Shown here piece after piece: positions 23,867 to 33,059 of a stretch of 64,000 bases of DNA. The notes below the pieces were generated by a model. It was not told the DNA's origin and searched no databases. It saw nothing but the letters and a program-made list of their open reading frames with translations. The stretch comes from Winogradskya humida (GTDB lineage: Bacteria > Actinomycetota > Actinomycetes > Mycobacteriales > Micromonosporaceae). Positions within the stretch are counted from its first letter, which is position 1. Each line of letters opens with the position of its first letter. A program made the translations under genes and the position numbers. Location: positions 1 through 64,000 of the forward strand of contig NZ_BOMN01000088.1 in the NCBI RefSeq assembly GCF_016862215.1, written 5' to 3'.

Positions 23867-26800
23867 TCAGCTCAGGCGGGCGTCGGCCATGCGCTGGACG
23901 GTGTCTCGGTCTTCGATCTCGCCGGCCGGGGTGAGGTCGGGGAGGGCGTCCTCGACGAAGCGCAACCGCCGGTTGAACCACCCTCGCACCGCCCACAGCG
24001 TCATCACGATGCCGCTGACGACGATGACCAGGGCGAGCCCGCGACCAGGGCCGACGCCCACGATCGGGCCGAGCGAACCCGCGAGGGGGCCGTCCGGTTC
24101 GAGGAGCGGCTTGAACCAGCGGTCAGCCGAAGGGCCGATGATGACGTAGCCGAGGGGCATGGTCAGCATCATGACCGTCATGAAGATGCTGAGGACGCGG
24201 CCCTGGAGGTCGAAGCCGACCTTGGCCTGGATCAGGGACATCCAGTGACCGTTGATCAGCGACTCGGTGGCGGACATCGTGAACATGCCCAGCACCAGGA
24301 GCCAGGGGTTGGTGAACAGGCCGACCGTCATCAGGCCGATGTTGTTGACGGCCATGAAGATGATCATTCCGTCGGTACGGCGGTGGGTGCCGCCCCAGAT
24401 GCTCATGGCGAGCGCGCCGAACAGGGTGCCGAGGCCGCCGGCGCTCAGGACCAGGCTCAGGGTGGCCACGTCGTGTTCGATCAGGATCAGCGGGACGATC
24501 AGGGCGAAGCCCGCGGTGTAGAAGACGTGGTCGATGGTGAAGAACCAGAGCGCCGATACCAGTCCGGGGCGTTTGGTGATGAAGCGCCAGCCGTTGACGA
24601 TCTGGGCGCGTACGGTCTCCTCGCGTTTTTTGAATGCCCGGTCCGGGAAGCGGACGAACTGCAGGGTGACCACCGCGACGAGGAATGTTGCCACGTCGAC
24701 CAGGAGCACCGACTGCAGAGGGAGTACGGCCAGAAGTGGTGCGGCCAGCATCGGTGCGAACAGGGCGCCGGCGCCTACGCCCAGCTGGGCGATGCCGTTC
24801 GCTTGGCCGAGGAACGCCTTCGGGACGAGTTGGGAGATCGCTGCCGCGTATGCCGGTCGCTGGAAGGCGGACGCGAGGGAGGTGAGGGCGCAGAGGGCGT
24901 ACACGTGTCCCATCTGGAGGTTTCCCGCGGACATCAGCGTGATGAGGACGATCGTGGCGGCGCCGGCTGCCGCGTCGGACCAGATCATGACCTTGCGGCG
25001 GTCGTAGCGGTCGGCGATGGCGCCGGCGAAGGGGCCGGCCAGGATGCCGGGAAGCAGGGCTACGGCGCTGACGAAGGCGAAGTCGGTGATCTTGCCGGTT
25101 TGCTGGAAGACCCAGAGGCTCATGATGAGCTGGCTGAGCGCGCTTCCTACCAGTGAGACGAACTGGCCGGCGGCGACCACTCCGAAGCGGCGCAGGCTTG
25201 GCTTCGGGCCGGGTTCTTCTTCCGGGGGCGCGACGGGCTCGGGCCAGTCGGCGGAGAGGATGCCGGCGAGGGGTACGGCCTGGTGCTTGAGGAAGCCGTG
25301 TCCCGCTTTCGGCAGCACGGCCAGGGACACCTCGCCGGAGTAGTGCTCCCATTCGCGGTAGCGCTCGGTGTAGAGCTCGGTGACCCGGTCCTTGTCGCCG
25401 ACGACGCTGAGCAGCGGCGCCTTGAGTTTGCTGGGTTCCTCCTGCAGCGTACGGGCGTAGAAGTCCTCGGAGCCGCGCTCGTCGTGGCGTACCGCGCGCA
25501 TGGCGAACGCTCGTTCGGCCGGGTCGTCGAACTCGTCGAAGCCGCCGCCGAGGGCGCGGATCTCGTCGAGGATCGCCCGGTCGGAGATCAGGCGGTCGGG
25601 GCGGAACTTGCGGTAGACCCAGTCGGCGAACTTTCCGGGAAGCCGGGCCATCGGGAACATCGCGCCGACCGACACGCCCTTGAGGGGCAGGCCGGCCGCT
25701 TCCATTCTGCGGCCGAGTTCCATCGTCATCGCCGAGCCGTGGCAGTGGCCGTAGAGCGTGATCGGGCCGGGGAGAGTGCGCACTTCGTCGAGGGCTGCCG
25801 TCATGAGCGCGTCGAAGTCCGGGGCCTGCTCGTCCGGGTTGCTCCAGTCGCGGCCGGGGACCTGCAGGGCGTAGACGACCCAGCCTTCCGGCATCGCTGC
25901 GGCGAGGGGCAGGAACGACAATGCGTGGCCGCCGGAGTAGGGCAGGCAGACCAGCGTGCCGAGGGTTGGATCTCCGTCACCGGGAGTGAGCCGCTGGAGC
26001 AACTCAAACGGTTCGGTTGTGTGCAATTTAGTTGTGCACAATTTAATTGTGCCCAACTTAGTTGCACCCAACGGAACGGTGAGTGGTGGCGCGGCCACAG
26101 AGGGCGAAGCGAAAGTCGGCGAAGCCTTAGACGGCGAAGCGGAGGCCGGCGAAGCCGTAGACGGCGAGGCCGGCGGGGTGAGGAGGGTGTCGAGGTGCGC
26201 GGCCAGATCGCGCAGGACCGGGTTGCGGTAGAGGTCGAGCAGCGCGATGCGCACGCCGTACTCGGCGTGGACCGCGCGGGCCATCCGCAACGCGGAGAAC
26301 GAGTCGCCGCCGAGGGCGAAGAACGCGTCGTCCGGGCCCGGCGAACGGCCGAGCAGCTTTGCCCAGATCGCCGCCAGGCCGCGCTGGGTCTCGGTTTCCG
26401 GCTCCACCAAAACCGAAGCCCCGGGCCCCACCGGCGGGTCGGGCAGGGCTCGCCGGTCGATCTTGCCGTTGGGGGTCAGAGGCAGCGACGGTACGCCCAC
26501 CAGCCAAGCAGGCACCGCATAGTGCGGCAACGAGGACTGCAGCCCATGCAGCAGCCCGGGTTCGGTGCCGGTGACGCCGACGAGGTAGCCGGCGATGCGA
26601 CCGTCGCGCACGTCGGCGGCCGCCGCGGTGACACCGGGCAGCGCGGCGAGGGCGGCTTCGATCTCCCCGAGCTCGATCCGGTGGCCGCTGACCTTGACCT
26701 GGTCGTCGAGACGCCCCAGCAGGACCGTTGTTCCGTCGGCGAGGAGCCGCGCGGCGTCTCCGGTCAGATACCAGCCGTCCCGGAAACGGGACGCGGTGAG

Positions 26801-29800
26801 CGAGGGCAGGTTGTGGTAGCCGAGTGCCACGCCCGGCCCGCCGATCCACAGCTCCCCCGTTGTCCCGAACGGAACAGGCGAGCCCAAGGAGTCCCGCACA
26901 CTGAGAACGTTGCCCGGGTAGGGCCGTCCGATCGGCAGCACCGCCTCGTCCGCAAGCCCGGAAACCGGCCCGTCGAAGTACGCGTTGTCGATGGTCGCCT
27001 CGGTGACGCCGTACGAGTTGATCACCCGCGCACCGGGGCCGGCGAGCGCAACCGCGCGCCGGTACTCGTGGACGTACCACTTCTCGGCGCCACCGGCGAG
27101 CACCCGCAGATCCGGCAGCCGGGGCAGGTCCAGCAGTCCACGCAGGACGGTCGGCACCAGCTCGGCGATCGCGACGCGCTGCGAGCGCAGCAGGTCGTGC
27201 AGCGCCGGAGCGTCGAGCAGTGTCTCCTTAGGGCAGATGACGAGATGGCCACCGGTTGCCAGGGCGCGCAGGCTCTCCCCCGCGAACACGTCGAACGAGA
27301 AGCTCGCGGCCTGCAGGTGGATCTCGCCGGGCCGCAGACCGTACGTGGCTGTCCAGCCGGCGATGGCGTGCCGCAGGTTCGCGTGCGACACCATGACGCC
27401 CTTGGGCTTACCGGTCGTCCCCGACGTGTAGAGCACGTACGCCGCGTCGGTTTTAGACGTCCCGGACAGCACCGAAACGCCGTCCACATCGACAACCGCC
27501 CGCACGTCACCATCGCTGAGCAGGTATTCCTGCCGCTCAGCCGGGTAGTCCGGATCGACCGGCACATAGGCGGCGCCGACCTTCCACACCCCCAGGATCG
27601 CGGCGTAGCTCCGCGGACTGCGCGGCAGCCTGATCGCCACCCGGTCCCCCGGCCCCACCCCGGCGGTGGTCAGGCTCTCCGCGAGCCGTTCCGCTTCACG
27701 ACCGAGCTGACCGTACGTCCAGAGCTCGTCACCAAGACTGACAGCGACCGCGTCGGGCGTGGTACCGGCGTGAGCGAGGATCAGATCGTGCACACCCCCG
27801 CCAGAACCGTCGCCGGGCAGGGAGGGTGCCGACGGCGCTGACCCCGCGGCCAGGATCCGGTCCCGCTCGGCGGCGTCGAAGAGCGGCAGCCGCGCGACCC
27901 CGGCCGACGGTTCCCGGACACCGGCTTCGAGGACCGTCAGCAGCGACGCGGCGAGCCGGGAGACCATGGCCTCGTCGAACAGCTCCGACGCGTACTCGGC
28001 GTAGAGCACCGGTGCGCCGTCCGGGAAGTCGACGCTGAACGTCAGGTCGAGCTTGGTCATGCCCGGGTGGGTGCCGCCGAGGAACTCCACCCGGGTGTCG
28101 CCGGCGGTGGCGATCGCGGGCGGCGTGTTCTGCACGATGAGCATGACCTGCGTGAGCGGCCCCCGGTCGGGGCGAGCGGGCAGGCCCAGCGCGGCGGGCA
28201 GTTGCGCGGTCGGCGGGTCGTCATGGCTGAGCGCGCCGAGCACGGTGTCATGGGCGCGGGTGATCAGCGTCCGGAAGTCCGGGTCGCCGCCGACGTCGGT
28301 GCGCAGCGGCACGACGGTGATGAACGCGCCGATCGTACGTTCCCGCTCGGGGTCGGTACGGTGCGCGACGGGTGAGAGCACGGTGATGTCGCTGTGCCCG
28401 CTGACCCGGGCGAGGACCGTCTGCAGCGCGGCCAGAACCACGGTGGCGACGCTGGCCCCGGTCTCGCGCGCCAGCCCGGCGGCGGCGGTGAGAACGGCCG
28501 GGTCGATCGCCCGCTCGACCATGCCCCCACGGAACGACCGCACCTGCGGCCGCGGCCGATCGGCGGGCACGAGGACCTCGGTGTCGACGCCGCTGAGCCG
28601 CTCTACCCAGTACGCACGCTCGTCATCACGCGGCCGGGCAAGATAGCCGGCAAAATCCGCGGCCCGCTCCTGCACAACCCCGCCGGGCCCTGCGGCCGGT
28701 GATAGCTCAGCCCCGCCGGGCCCTGCGGCCGGTGATAGCTCATCCCCGCCGAGGGCTGCGGGCGGTGATAGCGCATCGCCGCCGAGGGCTGCGGCGAGGT
28801 CGTCGGCGAGCACGGTTGCGGACCAGCCGTCGAAGACGAGGTGGTGCACGGCGACGACGAGCTCGGCGTAGCCGCCCTCCCCCAGCAGCAGGGTCGCGGC
28901 GATCAGCCCACCGGCAGCAGGATCGAAAACGGTCTGTCCCCGGGAAGTGCGTAGCCGGTCGGCCTCAGCACCGGAGGCGTGGTGGACGTCGAGTGGTACC
29001 GGCCGGGCGGGGCCGCCGAAGACCATCACCGGCTCGTCGCCGTCCTGCCGGAACGTGGCCCGCAGCGCGTCGTGCCGCGCGACGACGGCGTCGAGGGCGG
29101 CCTGGATCCGGGCCGCGTCCGCGGTGCCGGTGATCCGGTAGCGCAGGCCGATGGTGTGCAGTGGCGTGCCCGGGTGGAACTGGTCGGCGAGCCACGTGTC
29201 GCGCTGGAACTCGGTGAGCGGCAGGACCGTGCCCTCCACGAGCGGCCCGTGCTCGACCCGGTCGCGGGCCTCGATCAGCGCGGCGATCCCCCGGGGTGTC
29301 GGGTGCGCGTGCAGGTCGGCGAGCGTCAGCCGGACGCCGTGGTCGCGGGCGACGCGGGTGGCGATCTGCACGAGGCTCAGCGAGTGGGCGCCCAGGTCGA
29401 GCACCGACTCGTCCGGACCGATCGACGCGACGCGCAGCACTCCGGCGATGAGACGCTCGAGCTCGTTGCCTCCGGCCGGCGGGGCGGGCGATGCCCGGTG
29501 CAGCGCTGCGAAGTCGACCTTGTCGCGGTCGTTGCGGGGGAACGCCGGGACCGGGATCAGCAGGGACGGGACACTGTGCGCCGGCAGCCGGTCACGGACA
29601 AAATCCCGGACCGGGCCGACATCAGAGCCTTCCATGATGAGGTACGCGACCAGCGCGCCCCGTGACTTGTCGAGGTCGACGGCGGCGTCGCGGACGGCGG
29701 GGTGTGCGAGCAGCGCGCGTTCGACCTCGGCGGGTTCGACGCGGAACCCGCGTACCTTGAGCTGGCGGTCCATCCGGCCCCGGAACGCGAGCCGCCCGTC

Positions 29801-31105
29801 GGGACGCTGCCGGACCCGGTCGCCGGTGCGGTAGTAGCGCTGACCGTCGGCGCCGGCGCTGAACCGTTCGGCGGTGCGCTCGGGCTGGCCGAGATAGCCC
29901 AGTGCCACGGTCGGGCCGCCGAGGAGCAGCTCCCCGTCCTCCCCGGACGGCACGTCATCGCCGTGCTCGTCGACGACGCGCACGAGGACACCCGGCAACG
30001 GCAGCCCGACAGTGGGCTCGTGGTCGTCGCCGGCCCGCGGTGAGAGAGCGCGGGGGCCGGCGAGCTCGTCGACGGTGGCCACGACCGTGGTCTCGGTCGG
30101 GCCGTACTCGTTGACCAGGCGTACCCCGTCGAGGGGCAGCGCGCGCCACGCGGCAACACGGTCGGCGCGGATCTCCTCGCCGCCGGCGGTGACCACCCGG
30201 ACGGCCGGGGGCAGCCGCAGCCCGTCGCGGACCATCGCGTCGACCAGTTCGTGCCAGTACGCGGTGGGCAGGAACAGGACGCTGATCTCCCACGCCGCGC
30301 AGCGGTCCAGGAACCCGGCGATCGAGGAGATCATCTCGTCGTCGCGCAGCACGATCGTCGCGCCGGCCAGGAGCGGCGGGAACACCTCCTCGATGCACGC
30401 GTCGAACGACATCGAGACGAACTGCAGGATCCGGTCGCCGGGGCGCATCGCGTAGTGGTCGACGGCGATCCGGCTGAAGTGCTCCAGGGCGCGCCGCGGG
30501 ATGCCGACGCCCTTGGCCCGGCCGGTAGTGCCGGAGGTGTGGATGACGTACGCGAGCGCGTCGGGATCCTCGTCCCACGCCAGGCCGTCCCGACCGCCGG
30601 TGTCCGACGGGCCGGCCGAAGCCCCGGCAGGAGCACTGGCCGCAGCGCCGGGAGAAGCGCTGGCCGAAGCATCGGCCGCAGCGCGGATCGGCACGCAGCG
30701 CAGGCCGGCGCCGGTGAACGCGGCCTCGTCGCGGGGACCGGTCACCACGACGTGCACCCCCGCGTCCCGGACGATCCCGGCGAGCCGGCCGGGTGGGTCG
30801 GCGGGGTCGAGGGGGACGAAGCCGGCGTCGGCGAGCAGGATGCCGAGCATCGCGATCACGGTGTCGGCGCCGCGCACCGAGGCGAGGCCGACCGGGTCAC
30901 CCGCTCGGGCCCCGGCGGCGGCGACGCGGGCGGCGACTCCTTGCGCGGCTGCGTACAGCTCGGCGTACGTGTAGGTGCGGTCGCCCTCGATGAGCGCGAG
31001 GGCCGACGGGGCGGCCGCTACCCGTTCCCGGATCCCGGCGAGCAACCCCGGCCGTGCCTCGTCGGGACGGTCCGGTCCCGGCCGGTACGCGGTCTGCGTC
31101 GTCAC
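23867..31105 (-). CDS. Dimodular NRPS with thioesterase and fused MFS exporter
   Basis: A 2412-residue protein. Domain order by approximate residues: adenylation A1 (15-540; HTSGTTGRAKGV, YRTGDR, FPRNDRDKVD), carrier PCP1 (550-615; LDLGAHSLSLV), condensation C (625-1080; HHLVFDG, active His ~755), adenylation A2 (1105-1555; YTSGTTGKPKGV, NSYGVTEATID, TPNGKID), PCP2 (1570-1640; FFALGGDSFSALR), thioesterase (1715-1950), then a 12-helix MFS transporter (1970-2412; ADRYDRRKVMI loop). The thioesterase elbow is GHCHG, with Cys1788 where Ser is usual, and a late GHGF His. It should assemble a dipeptide, release it (perhaps by cyclisation) and help export it. There is no epimerase. The PCP2-TE linker contains the 15-bp repeat array. 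GTG 31105 overlaps the methyltransferase stop. Confidence 0.9.
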   Translation of the reverse strand: MTTQTAYRPGPDRPDEARPGLLAGIRERVAAAPSALALIEGDRTYTYAELYAAAQGVAARVAAAGARAGDPVGLASVRGADTVIAMLGILLADAGFVPLDPADPPGRLAGIVRDAGVHVVVTGPRDEAAFTGAGLRCVPIRAAADASASASPGAAASAPAGASAGPSDTGGRDGLAWDEDPDALAYVIHTSGTTGRAKGVGIPRRALEHFSRIAVDHYAMRPGDRILQFVSMSFDACIEEVFPPLLAGATIVLRDDEMISSIAGFLDRCAAWEISVLFLPTAYWHELVDAMVRDGLRLPPAVRVVTAGGEEIRADRVAAWRALPLDGVRLVNEYGPTETTVVATVDELAGPRALSPRAGDDHEPTVGLPLPGVLVRVVDEHGDDVPSGEDGELLLGGPTVALGYLGQPERTAERFSAGADGQRYYRTGDRVRQRPDGRLAFRGRMDRQLKVRGFRVEPAEVERALLAHPAVRDAAVDLDKSRGALVAYLIMEGSDVGPVRDFVRDRLPAHSVPSLLIPVPAFPRNDRDKVDFAALHRASPAPPAGGNELERLIAGVLRVASIGPDESVLDLGAHSLSLVQIATRVARDHGVRLTLADLHAHPTPRGIAALIEARDRVEHGPLVEGTVLPLTEFQRDTWLADQFHPGTPLHTIGLRYRITGTADAARIQAALDAVVARHDALRATFRQDGDEPVMVFGGPARPVPLDVHHASGAEADRLRTSRGQTVFDPAAGGLIAATLLLGEGGYAELVVAVHHLVFDGWSATVLADDLAAALGGDALSPPAALGGDELSPAAGPGGAELSPAAGPGGVVQERAADFAGYLARPRDDERAYWVERLSGVDTEVLVPADRPRPQVRSFRGGMVERAIDPAVLTAAAGLARETGASVATVVLAALQTVLARVSGHSDITVLSPVAHRTDPERERTIGAFITVVPLRTDVGGDPDFRTLITRAHDTVLGALSHDDPPTAQLPAALGLPARPDRGPLTQVMLIVQNTPPAIATAGDTRVEFLGGTHPGMTKLDLTFSVDFPDGAPVLYAEYASELFDEAMVSRLAASLLTVLEAGVREPSAGVARLPLFDAAERDRILAAGSAPSAPSLPGDGSGGGVHDLILAHAGTTPDAVAVSLGDELWTYGQLGREAERLAESLTTAGVGPGDRVAIRLPRSPRSYAAILGVWKVGAAYVPVDPDYPAERQEYLLSDGDVRAVVDVDGVSVLSGTSKTDAAYVLYTSGTTGKPKGVMVSHANLRHAIAGWTATYGLRPGEIHLQAASFSFDVFAGESLRALATGGHLVICPKETLLDAPALHDLLRSQRVAIAELVPTVLRGLLDLPRLPDLRVLAGGAEKWYVHEYRRAVALAGPGARVINSYGVTEATIDNAYFDGPVSGLADEAVLPIGRPYPGNVLSVRDSLGSPVPFGTTGELWIGGPGVALGYHNLPSLTASRFRDGWYLTGDAARLLADGTTVLLGRLDDQVKVSGHRIELGEIEAALAALPGVTAAAADVRDGRIAGYLVGVTGTEPGLLHGLQSSLPHYAVPAWLVGVPSLPLTPNGKIDRRALPDPPVGPGASVLVEPETETQRGLAAIWAKLLGRSPGPDDAFFALGGDSFSALRMARAVHAEYGVRIALLDLYRNPVLRDLAAHLDTLLTPPASPSTASPASASPSKASPTFASPSVAAPPLTVPLGATKLGTIKLCTTKLHTTEPFELLQRLTPGDGDPTLGTLVCLPYSGGHALSFLPLAAAMPEGWVVYALQVPGRDWSNPDEQAPDFDALMTAALDEVRTLPGPITLYGHCHGSAMTMELGRRMEAAGLPLKGVSVGAMFPMARLPGKFADWVYRKFRPDRLISDRAILDEIRALGGGFDEFDDPAERAFAMRAVRHDERGSEDFYARTLQEEPSKLKAPLLSVVGDKDRVTELYTERYREWEHYSGEVSLAVLPKAGHGFLKHQAVPLAGILSADWPEPVAPPEEEPGPKPSLRRFGVVAAGQFVSLVGSALSQLIMSLWVFQQTGKITDFAFVSAVALLPGILAGPFAGAIADRYDRRKVMIWSDAAAGAATIVLITLMSAGNLQMGHVYALCALTSLASAFQRPAYAAAISQLVPKAFLGQANGIAQLGVGAGALFAPMLAAPLLAVLPLQSVLLVDVATFLVAVVTLQFVRFPDRAFKKREETVRAQIVNGWRFITKRPGLVSALWFFTIDHVFYTAGFALIVPLILIEHDVATLSLVLSAGGLGTLFGALAMSIWGGTHRRTDGMIIFMAVNNIGLMTVGLFTNPWLLVLGMFTMSATESLINGHWMSLIQAKVGFDLQGRVLSIFMTVMMLTMPLGYVIIGPSADRWFKPLLEPDGPLAGSLGPIVGVGPGRGLALVIVVSGIVMTLWAVRGWFNRRLRFVEDALPDLTPAGEIEDRDTVQRMADARLS
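26016..26075. repeat. 15-bp AT-rich palindromic tandem repeat, copy B
   Basis: Four 15-bp units: GTTGTGTGCAATTTA, GTTGTGCACAATTTA, ATTGTGCCCAACTTA and GTTGCACCCAACGGA. They match the four-unit array in pqqC (4991-5048) in order and orientation. Here the array is read in a different frame, giving GATKL, GTIKL, CTTKL and HTTEP in the linker between PCP2 and the thioesterase. The different reading frame indicates that the DNA or RNA, not the peptide, is conserved. Confidence 0.9.
28680..28796. repeat. 33-bp coding minisatellite in the condensation domain
   Basis: Two copies of a 33-bp unit (28680-28712 and 28713-28745) that differ at one base, a third diverged copy (28746-28778) and a partial fourth. 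They encode repeated LSPAAGPGG-like segments at about residues 775-810, a surface insertion after the HHLVFDG motif. The unit is 11 codons, so frame is preserved. Confidence 0.85.
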
Positions 31106-32259
31106 GTGTTACTCCCCAGCACATCGGTCCAGGCGGCCGGGCCGGTGCCCGCAGCCACGTAAAGCACATCCATCAGCGCGATGTCGTCCGGCGCCCACGT
31201 CACGGCGGCACGGTGACCGGTGGCCTCCGCGAGCTCGTAGAACAACTCCGGCTCCACTCCCGCGGCACCGCCGAGCAAGGGCTCACCGCCGAGCAAGGGC
31301 TCACCGCGCACCGCACTGTCGAGCGGGGGCTCGCCGTGGAGGGCGCGGTCGTCGGCGGTCTCCGTGACGAGGCGGGCGTTAGGGACGCCGACCACGCGGA
31401 GCCTGGTCGTGCCCGGTTTGGCGAGGTGGCGGGCCAGGGCGTCCGGGTCGCCGTCCCACACGTGGTGCGGGGCGTTCGCGAGGGACAGCACGCGGCCGGG
31501 GCCGTTGGTCAGGACGACGTCGTAGCGGTGGCGGGTGAGTTCGTTGTGCGCGTACCCGCGGCGCAGCCGGACGTCGGCGGCGCCGAAGTGGGCGAACCAG
31601 GCCGGGTCGACGAGCAGTTCGCGGTCCTCGTCCAGGTGTTCGCGCACGTCGGCGGGGCCGAAGCCGGCCGGGGAGCGGTGCCGCAGCACGGCGGTGGCCA
31701 GGCAGCGGGCGGTCCGGGCGTTGCGTACGTCCCCGACGTACAGGCTGCCGCCGGGGGTGAGCCGGGCCAGCGCCGCGTCGAGCACGCCCTGCAGGTAGCC
31801 GAGGCTCGGGAAGTACTGCACCACGGAGTTGATGACGATCACGTCGAAGCGTTCGGCGCCGAGCGCGTCGGTCTCGTGTGCGGCGAAGGGGTGCAGTTCG
31901 ACCTTCGCGTCCAGCGCGGGGTGACGCCTGAGCACGGCGCGGAACGAGTCGATGGCCACGGCGGAGAAGTCGGTGCCGACGTAGCGGTCGACCTCCGGGG
32001 CGACCTTGGCGAGGATGTGCCCGTCGCCGACGCCGATCTCCAGGACCGTACGGGGACGCAGCCCGAGCACCCGGTCCACGGTGGCCGTCCGCCACTCGCG
32101 CATCTCGTCGACCGGGATCGGTGCGCCGTCGTAGGCGCTGTCCCAGCCGGTGAAGTCCTCGCCGATCTCGGCACCCCACGAGTCCTCGTAGAGGAAGTCG
32201 TAGACGTCGCGCCACCCCTCGACCACCTGCAGGTCGTCGGGGTCGAAAGTCGCGCTCAC
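31102..32259 (-). CDS. SAM-dependent methyltransferase of the NRPS cluster
   Basis: A class I methyltransferase of 385 residues. The SAM-binding motif is VLEIGVGDGHILAKVAPEVD (about residue 70), followed by the acidic TDFSAVAIDSF and the post-II motif FDVIVINSVVQYFPSLGYL. Similar free-standing and embedded methyltransferase domains occur in NRPS/PKS clusters. Near residue 330 there is a duplicated GEPLLG segment encoded by two perfect 18-bp repeats. GTG 32259 overlaps the upstream stop (GTGA) and its own stop overlaps the NRPS start, so it is part of the coupled biosynthetic operon. The methyl acceptor is unknown. Confidence 0.85.
   Translation of the reverse strand: MSATFDPDDLQVVEGWRDVYDFLYEDSWGAEIGEDFTGWDSAYDGAPIPVDEMREWRTATVDRVLGLRPRTVLEIGVGDGHILAKVAPEVDRYVGTDFSAVAIDSFRAVLRRHPALDAKVELHPFAAHETDALGAERFDVIVINSVVQYFPSLGYLQGVLDAALARLTPGGSLYVGDVRNARTARCLATAVLRHRSPAGFGPADVREHLDEDRELLVDPAWFAHFGAADVRLRRGYAHNELTRHRYDVVLTNGPGRVLSLANAPHHVWDGDPDALARHLAKPGTTRLRVVGVPNARLVTETADDRALHGEPPLDSAVRGEPLLGGEPLLGGAAGVEPELFYELAEATGHRAAVTWAPDDIALMDVLYVAAGTGPAAWTDVLGSNT
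31268..31303. repeat. Duplicated 18-bp coding repeat
   Basis: Two perfect tandem copies of CCGCCGAGCAAGGGCTCA (31268-31285, 31286-31303) within the methyltransferase gene, encoding the repeated GEPLLG. It is a third coding minisatellite in this biosynthetic region. Confidence 0.85.
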
Positions 32260-33059
32260 AGCGCGTACCCGTGCTCTCGGAAAAGCTCTGAGATCCTGAG
32301 GTTGTCGGGGGTTTCGCCCGGGGCCAGGCGGCGCAGGACGAGCAGGCACGGGGTGCCGAAGACACCGCCCGGGAACTGCTGCTGGCGGTACGCGGTGACA
32401 CACACCGACCACGGCGGCGCCTCCCCGCGCGGCAGGTCCTCGCCGGTGGTGGCATCGACGACCCGGGTCGTGCCGGTGAGCAGGGTGCCCGCGCCGAGGT
32501 TCGCACCCGTCCGCACCCGCGCGCCCTCCACGACGATGGACCGCGAGCCGACAAACGCGTCGTCCTCGACCACGACCGGGACGGCGCCCTCGGGTTCGAG
32601 GACCCCGCCGATGCCGACCCCGCCGGAGAGGTGCACCCGCGCGCCGATCTGCGCGCACGAGCCGACCGTGGCCCACGTGTCGACCATCGTCCCGGCACCG
32701 ACGTACGCCCCGACGTTGACGAACGACGGCATCAGCACGGAACCGGGCGCGAGGTAAGCCCCGAACCGGGCGATCGCGCCGGGCACCAGCCGCACGCCGT
32801 CGAAGCGTTGCTTGAGCGGCAGCCGGTCCCGGAAGTGGAACGGCCCGGCGTGCGTCTCGGTCAGCGCGTACAGCCGGAACGCCAGCAGGATCGCCCGGCG
32901 GCTGCGCTCATCGACCACCACGGCGTCGGTGACCGGGTCGATGCCCGCCACCCGGTCCACGCCCCGGTCCAGGCGGTCCAGGGCCTCGGTCACCACCAGG
33001 GTGGCCTTCTCGTCGGCGGGCGACAGCCCGGCGCGCCGCTCCCACAGCTCGTCGATCAC
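32256..33059 (-). CDS. DapD-like tetrahydrodipicolinate N-acyltransferase
   Basis: A 267-residue left-handed beta-helix acyltransferase related to DapD, which N-succinylates tetrahydrodipicolinate in the lysine/DAP pathway. Hexapeptide coils are visible across LAPGSVLMPSFVNVGAYVGA, WATVGSCAQIGARVHLSGGV and VGSRSIVVEGARVRTGANLG. The N-terminal helical domain and the VCVTAYRQQQFPGG segment fit the family. Its setting beside DapC-like and LysA-like genes in an NRPS operon recalls tabB of tabtoxin synthesis. GTG 33059 overlaps the aminotransferase stop (GTGA). A dedicated role in making an unusual diamino acid is inferred. Confidence 0.85.
   Translation of the reverse strand: MIDELWERRAGLSPADEKATLVVTEALDRLDRGVDRVAGIDPVTDAVVVDERSRRAILLAFRLYALTETHAGPFHFRDRLPLKQRFDGVRLVPGAIARFGAYLAPGSVLMPSFVNVGAYVGAGTMVDTWATVGSCAQIGARVHLSGGVGIGGVLEPEGAVPVVVEDDAFVGSRSIVVEGARVRTGANLGAGTLLTGTTRVVDATTGEDLPRGEAPPWSVCVTAYRQQQFPGGVFGTPCLLVLRRLAPGETPDNLRISELFREHGYAL

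Noticed and set aside
4991-26075. The 15-bp arrays as CRISPR
   Set aside because: Units are contiguous without spacers and lie in coding sequence. No CRISPR array or cas gene was seen in the window.
25283-27841. An 852-codon plus-strand frame antisense to the NRPS
   Set aside because: Translation is Arg/Gly/Val-rich without motifs, whereas the minus strand carries intact NRPS core motifs throughout.
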